From the NCBI GenBank assembly GCA_029582155.1, contig CM055902.1:12249041-12313040 (forward strand): 64,000 bases of DNA, read 5' to 3'. The notes below the pieces were generated by a model. It saw only the letters and a list, made by a program, of their open reading frames with translations. It did not search any database and was not told the origin of the DNA. This stretch comes from Panopea generosa (Eukaryota; Mollusca; Bivalvia; Adapedonta; Hiatellidae). A program made the position numbers and the translations under genes. Below are positions 24,929 through 36,245 of the stretch, piece by piece; positions within the stretch are counted from its first letter, which is position 1, and each line of letters starts with the position of its first letter.

Positions 24929-24945
24929 AACGTGTAACGATTTCA
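24809..24945. repeat. AT-dinucleotide array inside a short palindrome
   Basis: AAATCGTTACACGT (about 24809) and its inverted match ACGTGTAACGATTT (about 24932) flank an AT array of roughly 90 bp. The whole block could extrude as a cruciform. Confidence 0.85.
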
Positions 24946-25759
24946 TTATGGTGTATAAGCTACGAATGAAGTGTTACTTGCATTGTGTTTATATATTACT
25001 GTTTTCAAAGTATAAAATGTTGTTTTAACACATACCTGCTTTCGTTATATGATAATACTTTTTCCTTACTACCAGTTGCTTGAACCAAACAACAATGTAC
25101 ATGATTTGAGATGAAAGCTTAATTATAAATCATGAAGAAGAAAAAAATCAAATATAAAAGCCCGTAATCATATAGACTCTAATAAAGCTCTCACCTTCAT
25201 TGATGCCTTTTCACAGAAGTCACGTTATCATATCCGCCTTATTGCGTCACACTATATGGAATATTAGACTATTAGACCGAAATTTGCCCGCGTCACTGCT
25301 TTAAAGCTAATTATCGCTATTCATGTGCGTTTAATTGTAAGAGCGTAGCGTCTGTATAGAGGTACATAGGTATTATTTGAATCAATGCTTAATTTGATAT
25401 CAGTGTAAATGTGCTATCACATTAACATTTTCTATTTATAATGTATGTCTTCGAAATTGTCCATTTTTAATTATCTCCGTATTAGGAAAGAAGGCCAGGT
25501 AACTTGAGATTTTATGCAACAACACTAAAGCTAATTTTGTGAATTTTGTATTTCAAAGTTCGTTTAGCAATATAAACTATAATATTTGAACTGCCTGTAA
25601 ATCGTAAAGTCAATGCCGGCGAAAGGGTCTGAACGTACTTCGCATATAAGGATGAATTATTGTGGTTTTTGATTAAGGCGTTTTGGATTAGGGCGGGATA
25701 AAGTAGATAATAAAAGTCCAACAATTTGTGACCGCTCATATTAGTAGGATCTGGATCAA
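24946..25759. other. AT-rich DNA, no gene seen
   Basis: No exon, SINE or tandem repeat that I can support. The minus frame at 25512-25739 has no recognisable motif. The segmental duplication begins to the right. Confidence 0.45.
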
Positions 25760-26446
25760 CGAATCTGATTTAAATATAAAAGATCAAAATATATATTAAA
25801 ATTAGCTTTCAAGTTACTTTTACTTTCATTGGAAATATAACATAACCACTTTTTTACCTGGAATATTAATAAAATGCATTTTGTTCTTTAAACAAATGGG
25901 AAATATTTAGAACACAACTACCATAATATCGAAGTGTTTATGCAAAGATATATATTTCCATGATAACTGAAAAATAACTATGCGAATAACTAGCATCATT
26001 TATGATAAAGAATGTGCACTCTTGTTGCAGTTTTTCTCATCGAGTGTTTCTTGCCCATGTTTGTCTTTATGTACATCATCCCCATTGTCATCATTGTGTT
26101 CAATGCTAGTAAATATGACTTTATAGTGGTAATGAACTTTGTAGTTTCAAGTTACATATACAATTTCTTATTTAAGCCGTTTTTGGCGGGGACCGATCCT
26201 TATCAACGGAATTAATACTAGAAATAACCAGACTTGATTATCGAATCGTTTAAATTTAGAGACATTTCGTCGTTGTATGAATTCCTTCAATAATGGTGAC
26301 CGTATTATTTATAACTTGTTCTTATGGGTTAATGTAACTGTATAACCGACTAACTGTCTATCCAAGGGTTGATAGCTCGAGGTTCCATCCTGCTACCATC
26401 TACTCTGTAACAACTGATGTAACAGTTATGCTAGTATAATTGTTGT

Positions 26447-26525
26447 AATTATAATTATAGTATAATCATTTTGATAATAATTATAGTATAATCATTTTGA
26501 TAATAATTATAGTATAATTATTTGA
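26447..26525 (+). repeat. 26-bp tandem repeat, about 3 copies
   Basis: ATAATTATAGTATAATCATT followed by TTGATA is repeated three times with 26-bp spacing. It lies where unit B has its 52-bp minisatellite, and 52 is twice 26, so the two arrays may have a common origin. Confidence 0.8.
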
Positions 26526-28587
26526 ACACTAATGCGAGTACAATTTTTTTATACTAATGGTATTATACCTACTGTAGCAATAATGCTAATGTAATTTTTG
26601 AAACAATTATGTTAGTGTTATTGATGTAAACTTTCTGTAAGTATAATTCATGTTACAATATTGTTAGTGTAGTTGTACTTATAGTGTAAATATAATAAAT
26701 GTAACAGAAATATTCGAAATTCAACGTATTTTAATTGTTGCAAAACCAATGTTAAATGTAATGAACACTAAGGTTAGTATATTTGATGTAAAAAAGTAAA
26801 GTGGTACACATGACTATAAAACCTAAAAGAAAACACAAATGAAATTATTTTATCCAAAAAAAAATTTAGAAATTCCATTGAAATAGTTTCATGTTATGTC
26901 TAACTATGTAAACTTGTGACTGCTGTCTGCATCTAAACATAACTTTAGAGTAGATAACATTTTACTTAATTTTTATCCGTACTATCTTTGATGCTGTATT
27001 CAAATGTACTCTTCCATAAAAGTTACTTCAGATTCATAATAGGGAAATTGTTCTGCCATATTAAGATTCAACTCGGCTCAAATATTAGACCGTATAGTCG
27101 TTGTATTTGATGAGGATCCGTATTCACCAACCATTATTGAGTATAATCGTAGGCTTGATTTTGAAAATCCAAAGTTTTGTCTAAAAATTGTCTCTAAATG
27201 TGTTCTTGAGTTAAAGTCTAATATTATGTTTATCAATGGTTTGTAAAGAAGACTCGAGGACGGCAGTGAAGATTTACGTGTTGGAAACAGCCATCATCTT
27301 TAGCTACTGAACAGTATATATGTAAAAACGTATATCAAATTGTCCACTTTAATATAAGTTTAAGGCCGTGTTTATCACATATCACCAGAAATCACAAAAT
27401 ATACTTTTAACACATACATTGAAAATGAAATGAAATGTTTATGATCCTTTCCTCAACAACTAAAGCGCCATAACCTTTCAACTCAATATAATCTAATTCT
27501 ACAATTGTTTGAAATATACTGAAGCACATCAATTATTTTACAACAACGTCCTCATGTCACACGTGCTTTATGTTATTTTTGTATTATCTAGATAGTTATG
27601 GCTGTTTTATTAGATATACGGCCATAGGCCATCTGCTCTAATTAAATAGCAATTAGTCTATTGTTGTTCGCCTGCATTGTTGTTATTATAACTTCCTCTT
27701 AACCTGATAACGTTGCTCATCAGCCTGGGTTGTTCAACAAGCTGTTAACTTGATGAACTATTGTCTATCCGATATCTTAAAAATTCTGAAAGTTGCTTTT
27801 ATAATAAATACAATACTTTATAGAAAAGTACGATTGACAGTTAATTCTTACCTTGAAAGTATAGATTTCCAAGCACCACGATTCTAATTTTCATGTTAAC
27901 ATTAATTTGAACAATTGGATCAAGGTGTATACGAATTATCATCATTTATAGTGTAAAAAGAAATATACTATAAGTATTAGTATATTTAACTGAAATTTGC
28001 CTTGCTGAAATACGTATGTTTGTGTTTTGAGTTATATGTTCCACAAAAAACATATTTAACTGATCTGTCTTGTATCGAGACAATGATTGATACTGTTCTT
28101 GAATTTAATCCCCTTCATATTAATTCAGGTTATTTCAAGGTGGCAGTTATTTATGTAAATTAACGACAAGAGGCAATAAGATAAGTAGTTTTTTTTGTTT
28201 TGTTTTTTTCTATATCAAACTGGGTTTCAGTGCACTTGAACATTTAAAATATGAATCGGTACCCTCAATAATGTCAACTTAAACATTTCAATGCCTTCCT
28301 TTTATCACGAGTTTATTTAATGATCGTATTTGGTTTCCAACAGCCGGAAGTAATTGTATTAGTTTAATTCCGGTTCATATTGGCCTTGCTGTTTCCGTAT
28401 TAGCCGAATTCAGCTCGGATTGACCAAGGTCGCGACGTAAAACGTCAAAGTATATCCCTATGAAAAGGCCAATACAATAAAGTTAATTAACAATGCCTGT
28501 TATTCTCTTATTTATGCTTTATACTGCAGGCTATCTCTTCTTCTGTATAGGTATACTGCTGTCAATATAAACATCAATGAATTAATG

Positions 28588-29310
28588 AAAGTCTTTTAAC
28601 GAGGGTAGCCCAATTAGTTCCAACTAATCTTCATTGAAGCCCTCTAAAGTGTATTTACATATTATTTATACAATAGCAAAATAATATAAAAACATTTTAA
28701 GCATTGCATGCAAATTGATTGTACATGAGAAATGATAACTACATGTATATATATTTTTTAAATTTTCAACCAATCCTTTGAAAGTCTTTTGAATAATACA
28801 TATATATACACATAAAACAACAATACAGCAAGTATAATTATGTACAGTTAATAATATATTAATAATATTTGTGTATACATTGGAGGTGGTGCATTTTTTG
28901 TAGCACGTGCGATACTAATTGTTAATTATTACTAAATGCTGTATTCGGGACATATGAAGTAGTTCATTCTGTTTGTAATCATTTAACAAACTTTTGACTG
29001 TAGTACAGCTTTTGATATTATCCGGTATACTATTCTAGATTAAAGTTCCAGAGTAGGACACACTACCTTTGAATGATTCCCTATTAGGTTTTGAAGTGAT
29101 AAAGTTTAATTCATTAAATTTGTTGAAGATAAATTTCTACTAACGTTATCATGGGTATTAAACATAGCGGTTATATAGGAAGATGCATTGTTTTTTGGAA
29201 AATATGTACATCAAGTTTGCTTTTTGGAGAAATGTTCTTTGTTTAATGAAAAGTGCATTTATAAACTTCATAGCGTCTGCAAATGTTGAATATTGATGAC
29301 ATAAGATAAT
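28588..29310 (-). pseudogene. 3' end of another LINE (CR1/Jockey-like), insertion specific to unit A
   Basis: Minus-strand translation gives LFIKQRTFLQKANLMYI, then in shifted frames SSYITAMFNTHDNVSRNLSS and RESFKGSVSYSGTLI, a stop where WNS is expected, then NSIPDNIKSCTTVKSLLNDY. This is the usual order at the end of a CR1/Jockey-type reverse transcriptase ORF ('SYSGA.LWNSIP...LK.FK'). At least two frameshifts and two stops make it dead. The 3' UTR contains AATGAAGATTAGTTGGAAC and CTACCCTCGTTAAAAGAC and ends near 28588. It falls at a point where unit B (about 44320-44540) has no such sequence. Confidence 0.75.
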
Positions 29311-30769
29311 ACTATGTTATGTAGATACTGTTTTTTGTTTCTTTTTGTGCACAATTCACTTTTTGACTGCCATGACTGTATGTTGTTGGATTTACGTTAA
29401 ACAGTAATCTTCATATTGAATGTTATCAAACGACTATATTCAAGATTGTAGCCGCCATATTCTAACTATAAAACATTTACTGAGAACATAAACAACTATT
29501 CACATAAGGTAAAATGCATTGGTCGCCCCTGTTTAATAGTATGTTTGTCATCTATTTGTGTCCGATCAATTCAAGCAAATGAAAATTGTTTAAATCCATA
29601 TGAGAATACATCGTTAACTGCCAGATTAAAATATTTAGAGTACTTAACCATGTGTTCCAATATATATGGCATACTGTATAATTGTCAATAACACTCAAAA
29701 TGTATCGAAGTATCAACCAGACACGATGTGCTATTAAGTTCTAATTAAAAATACCAACCAAACCTTATACAATGGAAACGACCTGAGATATCGCCAACAA
29801 ATCAATGCAAATGTATTATGCCAACTTAATGGGATCGCTATTGCTACATGTGTTGTAACATTAACGTTATCTATTAAAGCATCTGAAATTTAAACAATTC
29901 TATAAACATTTGAATCAAATGTCTTCATGTAATGATGCTATAGATGACAACCAAACTGCATTTTACAGTTGACATGCCAGATACTGGGAATGCCTATTTT
30001 GATGTTCAATAGTTTGAAGAGTTATATACGGTGACCGAGAGCGTATTTATACTCGGAGGAATCTTTTTGATACTTTAACGCACAACACATAAATGTTATG
30101 TTACTGTTAGTCTTCTTAGATTCAAAGTGTCATTGCGATTAACTCGTACTGAAATTCAATAAAAAACTTCGTAAATTGAAAATCTAGAATTAGAATTTCA
30201 TTCCATTGTTATTTCTAATGAAATTTTAAGGCATTAAACGATGAATTTTATACATACTGTTTCCTGTAAATTGTGCGTTTATTTTAAAAATGATAGCTAT
30301 TTATAACATGCACTTAAGCTCCATCAATGTAATCTACTACATCAGTGTATTTTGTTTCTTTATATATGCTATAACTTTGCAGGTATTCAAATGGATGAAT
30401 GGTGCAAAAACTCTGATGTGTATAATTATGATTATATATTTAATTTTAACAAGTAAATATATTATTTTACTATACCGTGACGTCATTTATACAATCGCGT
30501 GGCATCGAGACTGTCAATATAACAGATAATAATTAAATGTTGTTTTTCTACTTTATACCCATCAATATAAAACAAGTGAGATATCATTGAGCTTTTTCTC
30601 ATTGAACTCATTTTCCTTTTCGATTTGGTATATCGAAAATATGTGCGATTAGCAATATCTCGATCTACAGTTAAACCTGTATAATCATTCACCTCTATTA
30701 AGCAGCAACTTGTCCTAAGCAGCCACATTTGCTTATTTCCATTTCTATTCTTTCAGAGCAAATTAACCT

Positions 30770-31200
30770 GTATTAATTTTATACTGTAACTACAGCATGT
30801 AACACAATAGCTTAGGCCATAATATCTTTGTTAACACACAACCTGTTGTTTTTGTTAGCAAAATAGCTTATTCCTCATATTTGGTTAAGAAACAGATCAT
30901 TCCTAATACTTTTCTATGAACAATAGCTAAGTCATTGTACATTTATTAACAAACCAGCTTAGACATTATATAAATAGTTAAATCATCATATATTTAGTTA
31001 GCAAAATAGCTCAGATATTATATAATAAGCTTAGATAATCATATTTATGTGTTCTAAATAGCTTATTCCTAATAGTATCTAGGCAAAATAGCCGAGTCAT
31101 CATATTTGACTGTGCCAAATAGTCGAGTCATTACAATTTTCTTATGATAATAGTTTAGATATTTATGTTTTTCTTTGGATAATAACTTAGATCATCATAA
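30770..31200 (+). repeat. Degenerate minisatellite (AAATAGCTTAGTCATCATATTT type), unit A copy
   Basis: Variants of CAAAATAGCTTA, GTCATCATATTT and GTTAGC recur at about 30-37-bp spacing. The same array stands at 45650-46120 in unit B, so it predates the duplication. Confidence 0.75.
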
Positions 31201-31814
31201 TGTGTAAGCATATTTTTATTTTTATTATATTTAAGTTGGTGTATGCGATACAGTGTCAACTCGTACTTAATATCGCTACAATCAGTATTTATTACTTTTA
31301 CCTTTGTATCACTGTTTTTAGGACCGTTTAATGTTAAAGATAATTCTTTAAATTGGTAACTCGAGCTAAAACATACAATCATTGCTTCGTTCAAAATGTG
31401 AAACAGTTGTAGATAAGGCCAGACAAAAATACATGTGTTCATGAACGAACCAAAAATCACATCCAAACCATAAAGTTTGTTTTCATCTTGAAAAATAAAA
31501 ATAAAATTTTATATTTTGTTTTTAATTAGAAATACGAAATGCTACTGTAGAAATCTGCCTACTTTGTCAACGAAAATTATATTTGAATTGTTCCTTATTG
31601 ATTTAATATCTTATAAAGATTAAATATCGAACAAAAAAAACAACTAATTTGTTCATTATTATTACAGAGTGTCTTGAAAAAACAGAAAAAATGTAAAGTA
31701 TCTATTTACCCTACATATATGTCTGGCCTGAGAGGTTACAACATGGTTCACCGCCTTAGCTTCGTCATATCATACGACGAGACAGTACATGCATTTGTAT
31801 TATGTCATTGAAAT

Positions 31815-31930
31815 TGTAGTGTTTTATGTTAAATTCGAATTTCAAAACGCAATACATACTCTTAAATTGCAATACTAGTATGACATAATATTTCAACATG
31901 AAAAGCCTGGTTTCTATTTCGTCCAACCTA
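31815..31930 (+). repeat. Repeat copy on left side of Tc1-like pseudogene
   Basis: GTTTTATGTTAAATTCGAAT, AACGCAATACAT, TATGACATAATATTTCAACA and TGAAAA match, in order, 33520-33630 and (weaker) 33690-33810 on the other side of the transposase pseudogene. Confidence 0.6.
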
Positions 31931-32262
31931 TCTCGATCCCACCCCTTCGACCATCGTCATTCCGGTAGACAAGAAAGTATATACACTGAACAGGTACAAG
32001 TAGTCCTAACCCTAATGTTCAACGAAAAAAATGTACTTAAATAAAAAATTATGATTATACGACGTGCCTTGTTTATAAGCTATCTTCTACGGTACAGTTG
32101 CACGTGATATATCGTGCAAATGGCGTGTCGTCACGGTTTAGTTCATTTCCCATGCTTTGCAAGTGGCGCTTAAGGTAAAGGATTTAGCGAGAACTAAAAT
32201 GTACACTACCAATTTACATTTCAGAAACACCACATCTAGATTTATTGCTACACACCGGTTGT

Positions 32263-33347
32263 ATGCCGCATTTACCAGAACATGTTAGGCCGAAGGTTAT
32301 CGGCATGTTAAACGAGCTATAAAGCCGTCACAAGACACTGTTATTACCATCATTTAACGATTTTGCGTCTAAAACTACGCATGCCACTGGAACCATCAAA
32401 TACCGCCCACGACCAGCTAAGCGCCGAATAAGCACAATAAGACAGAATGGGCGGATGAGCATGCTTCACATACGGGACCGCTTCCGGTCAACTACCGTCA
32501 CTGCCAGGCGAATCATTGGTGTTCACGGGTATGTTAAACATTTGATAATTTAAAAATAAATGTTTACTTTAATTCTACAACACAATAAATGAGTTAAACT
32601 TATTTTTAGATTTCTTGTAGACGACAAATTCATCCTTGCACTATTCGCCGTCCGCTTCGTGACGTGAAATGCCGCAGACCACAAAAGGGACCTATCTTGA
32701 TTGTCAGACATAAAGCTGCACGCGACCAATGAGCTAGACGGAATAGGAGATAGACCCAGTGTCAATTGGAAGCATTTTCGTTTTCGGGCGAATGAAATTT
32801 AATTTAAATCACGCGGACGGCCGTGTACGCGTTTACAGGGCTCGTGGGGAACGTCACTCGGGCTAGTATGTTCTCAAACGGAACAGGTAGGGTGGTGATA
32901 GCGTTCATGTATGGGCTGGCATCCCATTTTTGCCAGAACCCATCTTGTTGTGTTGAATGGAAATGTGAATGATCAATCATACATTTATAATGTTCAGCAG
33001 CCAGTGGTCCTCCCATTTTGAGAACATCATATTCCTTGTGGACGTTACGTTTTTAGCACAATAATGCATCTGCACATAGGGCGCGTATAACCTCAAAGTC
33101 ATTGGTGCATAACAATGCAACTGTCATAGATTGTCCAATTATGTCTCCTGTTGAGCATGTCTGGAATTACCTTGGTCGCAGGGTCTATGCGCGTAACACC
33201 CCTCCAAGTACAGTTCCAGAGTTACCTCAGACTCTTGTACAAGAGTGGGCTAACATCCCTCAACACCGCATAGCAACAACCATTCTCTGTATGAGGTGTA
33301 AATGCATCGCCTGTATACGTGCAAATGGGTCATACACACGGTATTAG
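32263..33347 (+). pseudogene. Decayed Tc1/mariner-superfamily DDE transposase, with an intron-like gap
   Basis: The N-terminal part MPHLPEHVRPKVIGMLNEL is followed, after a stop and frame changes, by helix-turn-helix-like sequence and TGTIKYRPRPAKRRISTI, HIRDRFRSTTVTARRIIG, then RQIHPCTIRRPLRD and KGPILIVRHKAARDQ. Further on come VVLNGNVNDQSYI, HNNASAHRARIT (where the family has QDNA.PH, so the second catalytic Asp is Asn), SPVEHVWNYLGRRVYARN with the third catalytic Glu kept, and the C-terminal NGSYTRY stop. The first catalytic block (FSDESRF) is not intact. Several stops and frameshifts make it inactive. It would be about 330 residues, normal for Tc1-like transposases. I found no terminal inverted repeats. 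Bases 32529-32620 interrupt the frame like an intron (listed separately). Confidence 0.85.
32529..32620 (+). other. 92-bp GT-AG intron-like insertion in the transposase pseudogene
   Basis: The family sequence is interrupted exactly between GTTCACGG and ACGACAAATTC. The gap starts GTATGT, ends with a T-rich tract and TTTCTTGTAG, and has an in-frame stop (TAA) soon after its start. Removing it joins ...IIGVHG to RQIHPCTIRR in frame, the order expected for the family. This could be a real intron carried by the element or a chance insertion. Confidence 0.55.
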
Positions 33348-33484
33348 CAATGTGACTTGAGTAGTTTGTCCATATGTTACGGATAATGCTTTTCAACTTT
33401 GTACCTTGTAATGTTGAATGAAATATGTTGGCTACATTTCAGTAAATTATAAAATATATGACGTGTGCGTTTCAAAGCTTTTCA

Positions 33485-33810
33485 ATATACTAGCCCGTGG
33501 ACTTTTATAATTACATTTTGAATATATAGTGCCTTATGTTAAATTCAAAGTTCAGAACGCAATGCATTATCTTTACAATATGACACAATGTTTCAACATG
33601 AAAACCATGAAATACGCGTTCACAAACACTAACTCGTCCCAATCGTCAAAACAATAGTCGAGAAGTGTATATATATTAGTCCGTGGAGTTTTATAACGAC
33701 ATTATTAATATAATCATAGTGCCAAACGTTGTATTTGAAGTACAGAGCGCAATATATAATCTTAAATAAAAAAATAAGATAATGCTTTAACATAGAAAAT
33801 AATATAATAG
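33485..33810 (+). repeat. Tandem pair, period about 180 bp, right of the Tc1-like pseudogene
   Basis: ATATACTAGCCCGTGGACTT at about 33486 and TATATTAGTCCGTGGAGTT at about 33671 start two units that both continue with ATAGTGCC, an AACGCAAT or AGCGCAAT block and CAATGTTTCAACAT or TAATGCTTTAACAT. The second half matches unit B near 46440-46500. Confidence 0.65.
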
Positions 33811-36125
33811 TTTTGCCACGTGGCATTGTTTGTCCAAGTAAATACAATGTACAATTTGCTTAGACTCTGTTCGTTTATCTAAGGAAAATGTCATAATAGC
33901 AAAAAATATCGATCGTTGATTGGATTGTCAACCTGTCTAGGTGACAGTCCGTACCAGGCCAAATATATAATACACGTTAAAGCATACACCAAGGTATCAC
34001 AACACAACACGGAGTCGTAGGTAATTTGGTACGAAATATTTGCAAAATGGTTCGTATGTTGCTGCAGATGTGTAAGGAAAAGCTGACTTAGGTTATTCTG
34101 CAGTAAGACATAACTGGTGTAAAAAAGTGACTTGTATAGAGTATAGCATATGCACGTATGTATGGGCATTGCATGTTTGTTTTTAAAAAAAACAAAACAA
34201 CAACTTGGGGTGCCACTGCACTGTCTTTAAAAAACAAGCTTGCCAAACTACTGTTTAGTTTGCATTTGTTTGTGCGGATTAATTCCTGTTACGAAAAAAT
34301 ACTTTAATATAAAAATAATCATTACATAACATGTATTTTGTTGTTTCATACACTGTATATTAATTATTTGTAGGGGACGGGCCGAATTTAAGTATTACAT
34401 GGGAACTTGTGGACCAATCCCATAAAAAGTTGAAATCAAATTTGGTTAAACTAATAGAGCAAAGAACAAAATTCAACTGTGTAGTGAGACTTAAATGCAG
34501 ATATCACGCGGAACCAAATTGATCAATTGTCTGATACGGTGACTAATGCGTAGTCTCTGAAGAATCGGTTTGATACTTTAATGTATAACACGGTAAAGAC
34601 TTCCGACTGCTAGTCAATATAGATCCAGATTGTAATCTCGCTCAATTGTGACAGAAACTCAATACAGGTGAACGAATTGAAAACTAGATTTAACATTTAA
34701 CATTTTATTTCTGAAGCGATAGATGTTCAATAGTTTAACCATTTAATTCTGTTTTTTGTGTACATAATGCTTTCTATGCATTGTGTCTTTTTTATATAAA
34801 CACTTTTCTTTTATCACTGCAAAGTCTCGGCGGTGTCGGTAGACAAAAAATCAAGATAAATCATCACAGAGACTGTGACTAGGTCACCATGCAAACTACA
34901 AAAGACAATGAGTGCAAGGCACAAACAAAGGAAAACATACACCACGAAAGTCGATTGAATTGGTAGAGTGATAATGATCAATCTGGACTTTCATTGTATT
35001 AGACTGATTTAAAGCATTTACCATTAGCGGTCTTTACATGTGTTAATATCATCTGTGTTTTAAACCACTTGGTGTATTTGGTTTAAGCAGTGAACATTAT
35101 TTAGGGAACTTAAAACACTTTTTTATACATTGTTTTTGGATTGTAGGCCATCCTCAAAAAAAGGCATACAAGAATAAATTTCATTCATCTTCTAATATAT
35201 ATAGTTAACATTTTCTCTAATGTGGGTTGTATTTCAGCATATACTGTAACAAACAGAAGATGTTGGTTGTACCTGTCACATTTATTGGTAGAAAAATTCC
35301 ATTCATAAGAAAATGTTTTTTCATTTGATATTATGTCAATGTTTATTTGATTTTGCATCAGAACAGTTACTTGAAACAATTTCTTATTATATGACCGCAC
35401 ACATTTGAAGCCAGAACGCATGTTTTAATTCGTTGGTGAAGGATGGCAATGTAGAATAACCGACAAAACTGTTATATTATTCAAAAAGTTGAGTTGAGGA
35501 ATATATATGTTAAAGATAAATATTGGCCTAGGTTTATCAATGAAAATAATCATATCTCCATAAGTCTGTATTAACGAGAGATTTATTAAGTCATTCTCAT
35601 GTGTTTTTACAGGAATCAATCAAGATTTATTCATTGATTCATTTATAATTATAAATGCAAATGATCAGACGTTTCATGAGTGATTATGAGTGAACAAATA
35701 TCAACCAAAACAGAAAACATGAAAGGAAACATATACATATGAACTAGAATAGCTTTCTGCTTAATCCTTTTCACTTGTAATTTAATGTATGGCTTCCATG
35801 TATATTGTGAATACTAAATACCAATCGGTTGGTCAAATGTTTCAGACATCATATGAAACCAGATATTGGTAAACGTAAATATGTTTTGATATGACATGTC
35901 TCTGTTAATTTTGCTATCATTACAGCAGACATATTAGCTTTCATTAAACCTGATAGATAAAAACTATAATTATATGATGAGACTTTTAGATTATGATTAT
36001 TAAATGATGTGACATACAATGTAGGGTAAACAGATTCGAAATAAAGTAATGAATTTGTAGGCTGAGAGTTCGAAATGCAGGTTTGTGAATGTGAATGAAC
36101 ACATTTCATATATATATATACATTT

Positions 36126-36245
36126 ACCACCGTCCTTCTGCAAGTAAAAGGCAAAACTTCGTTCAGTTGGATAATTTTTGAGCAAACGGGACTCGAAGAA
36201 CCTACGATCTAAGCGGTGAGAGGTAAGTGATTTTGAGAAATCTTA
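36126..36245 (-). mobile_element. SINE, family 2, minus strand, unit A only
   Basis: Plus-strand ACCACCGTCCTTCTGCAAGT, AGCAAACGGGACTCGA and GCGGTGAGAGGTAAGTGA are the complement of the family-2 SINE (compare 59860-59970). The 5'-most head is missing. At the matching point of unit B (about 49100-49135) the sequence is uninterrupted, so this insertion followed the duplication. Confidence 0.7.

Noticed and set aside
26012-26215. Hydrophobic 67-residue protein
   Set aside because: The homologous stretch in unit B (38350-38530) is frame-shifted and no motif is present; AT-rich, T-rich DNA gives hydrophobic frames by chance.
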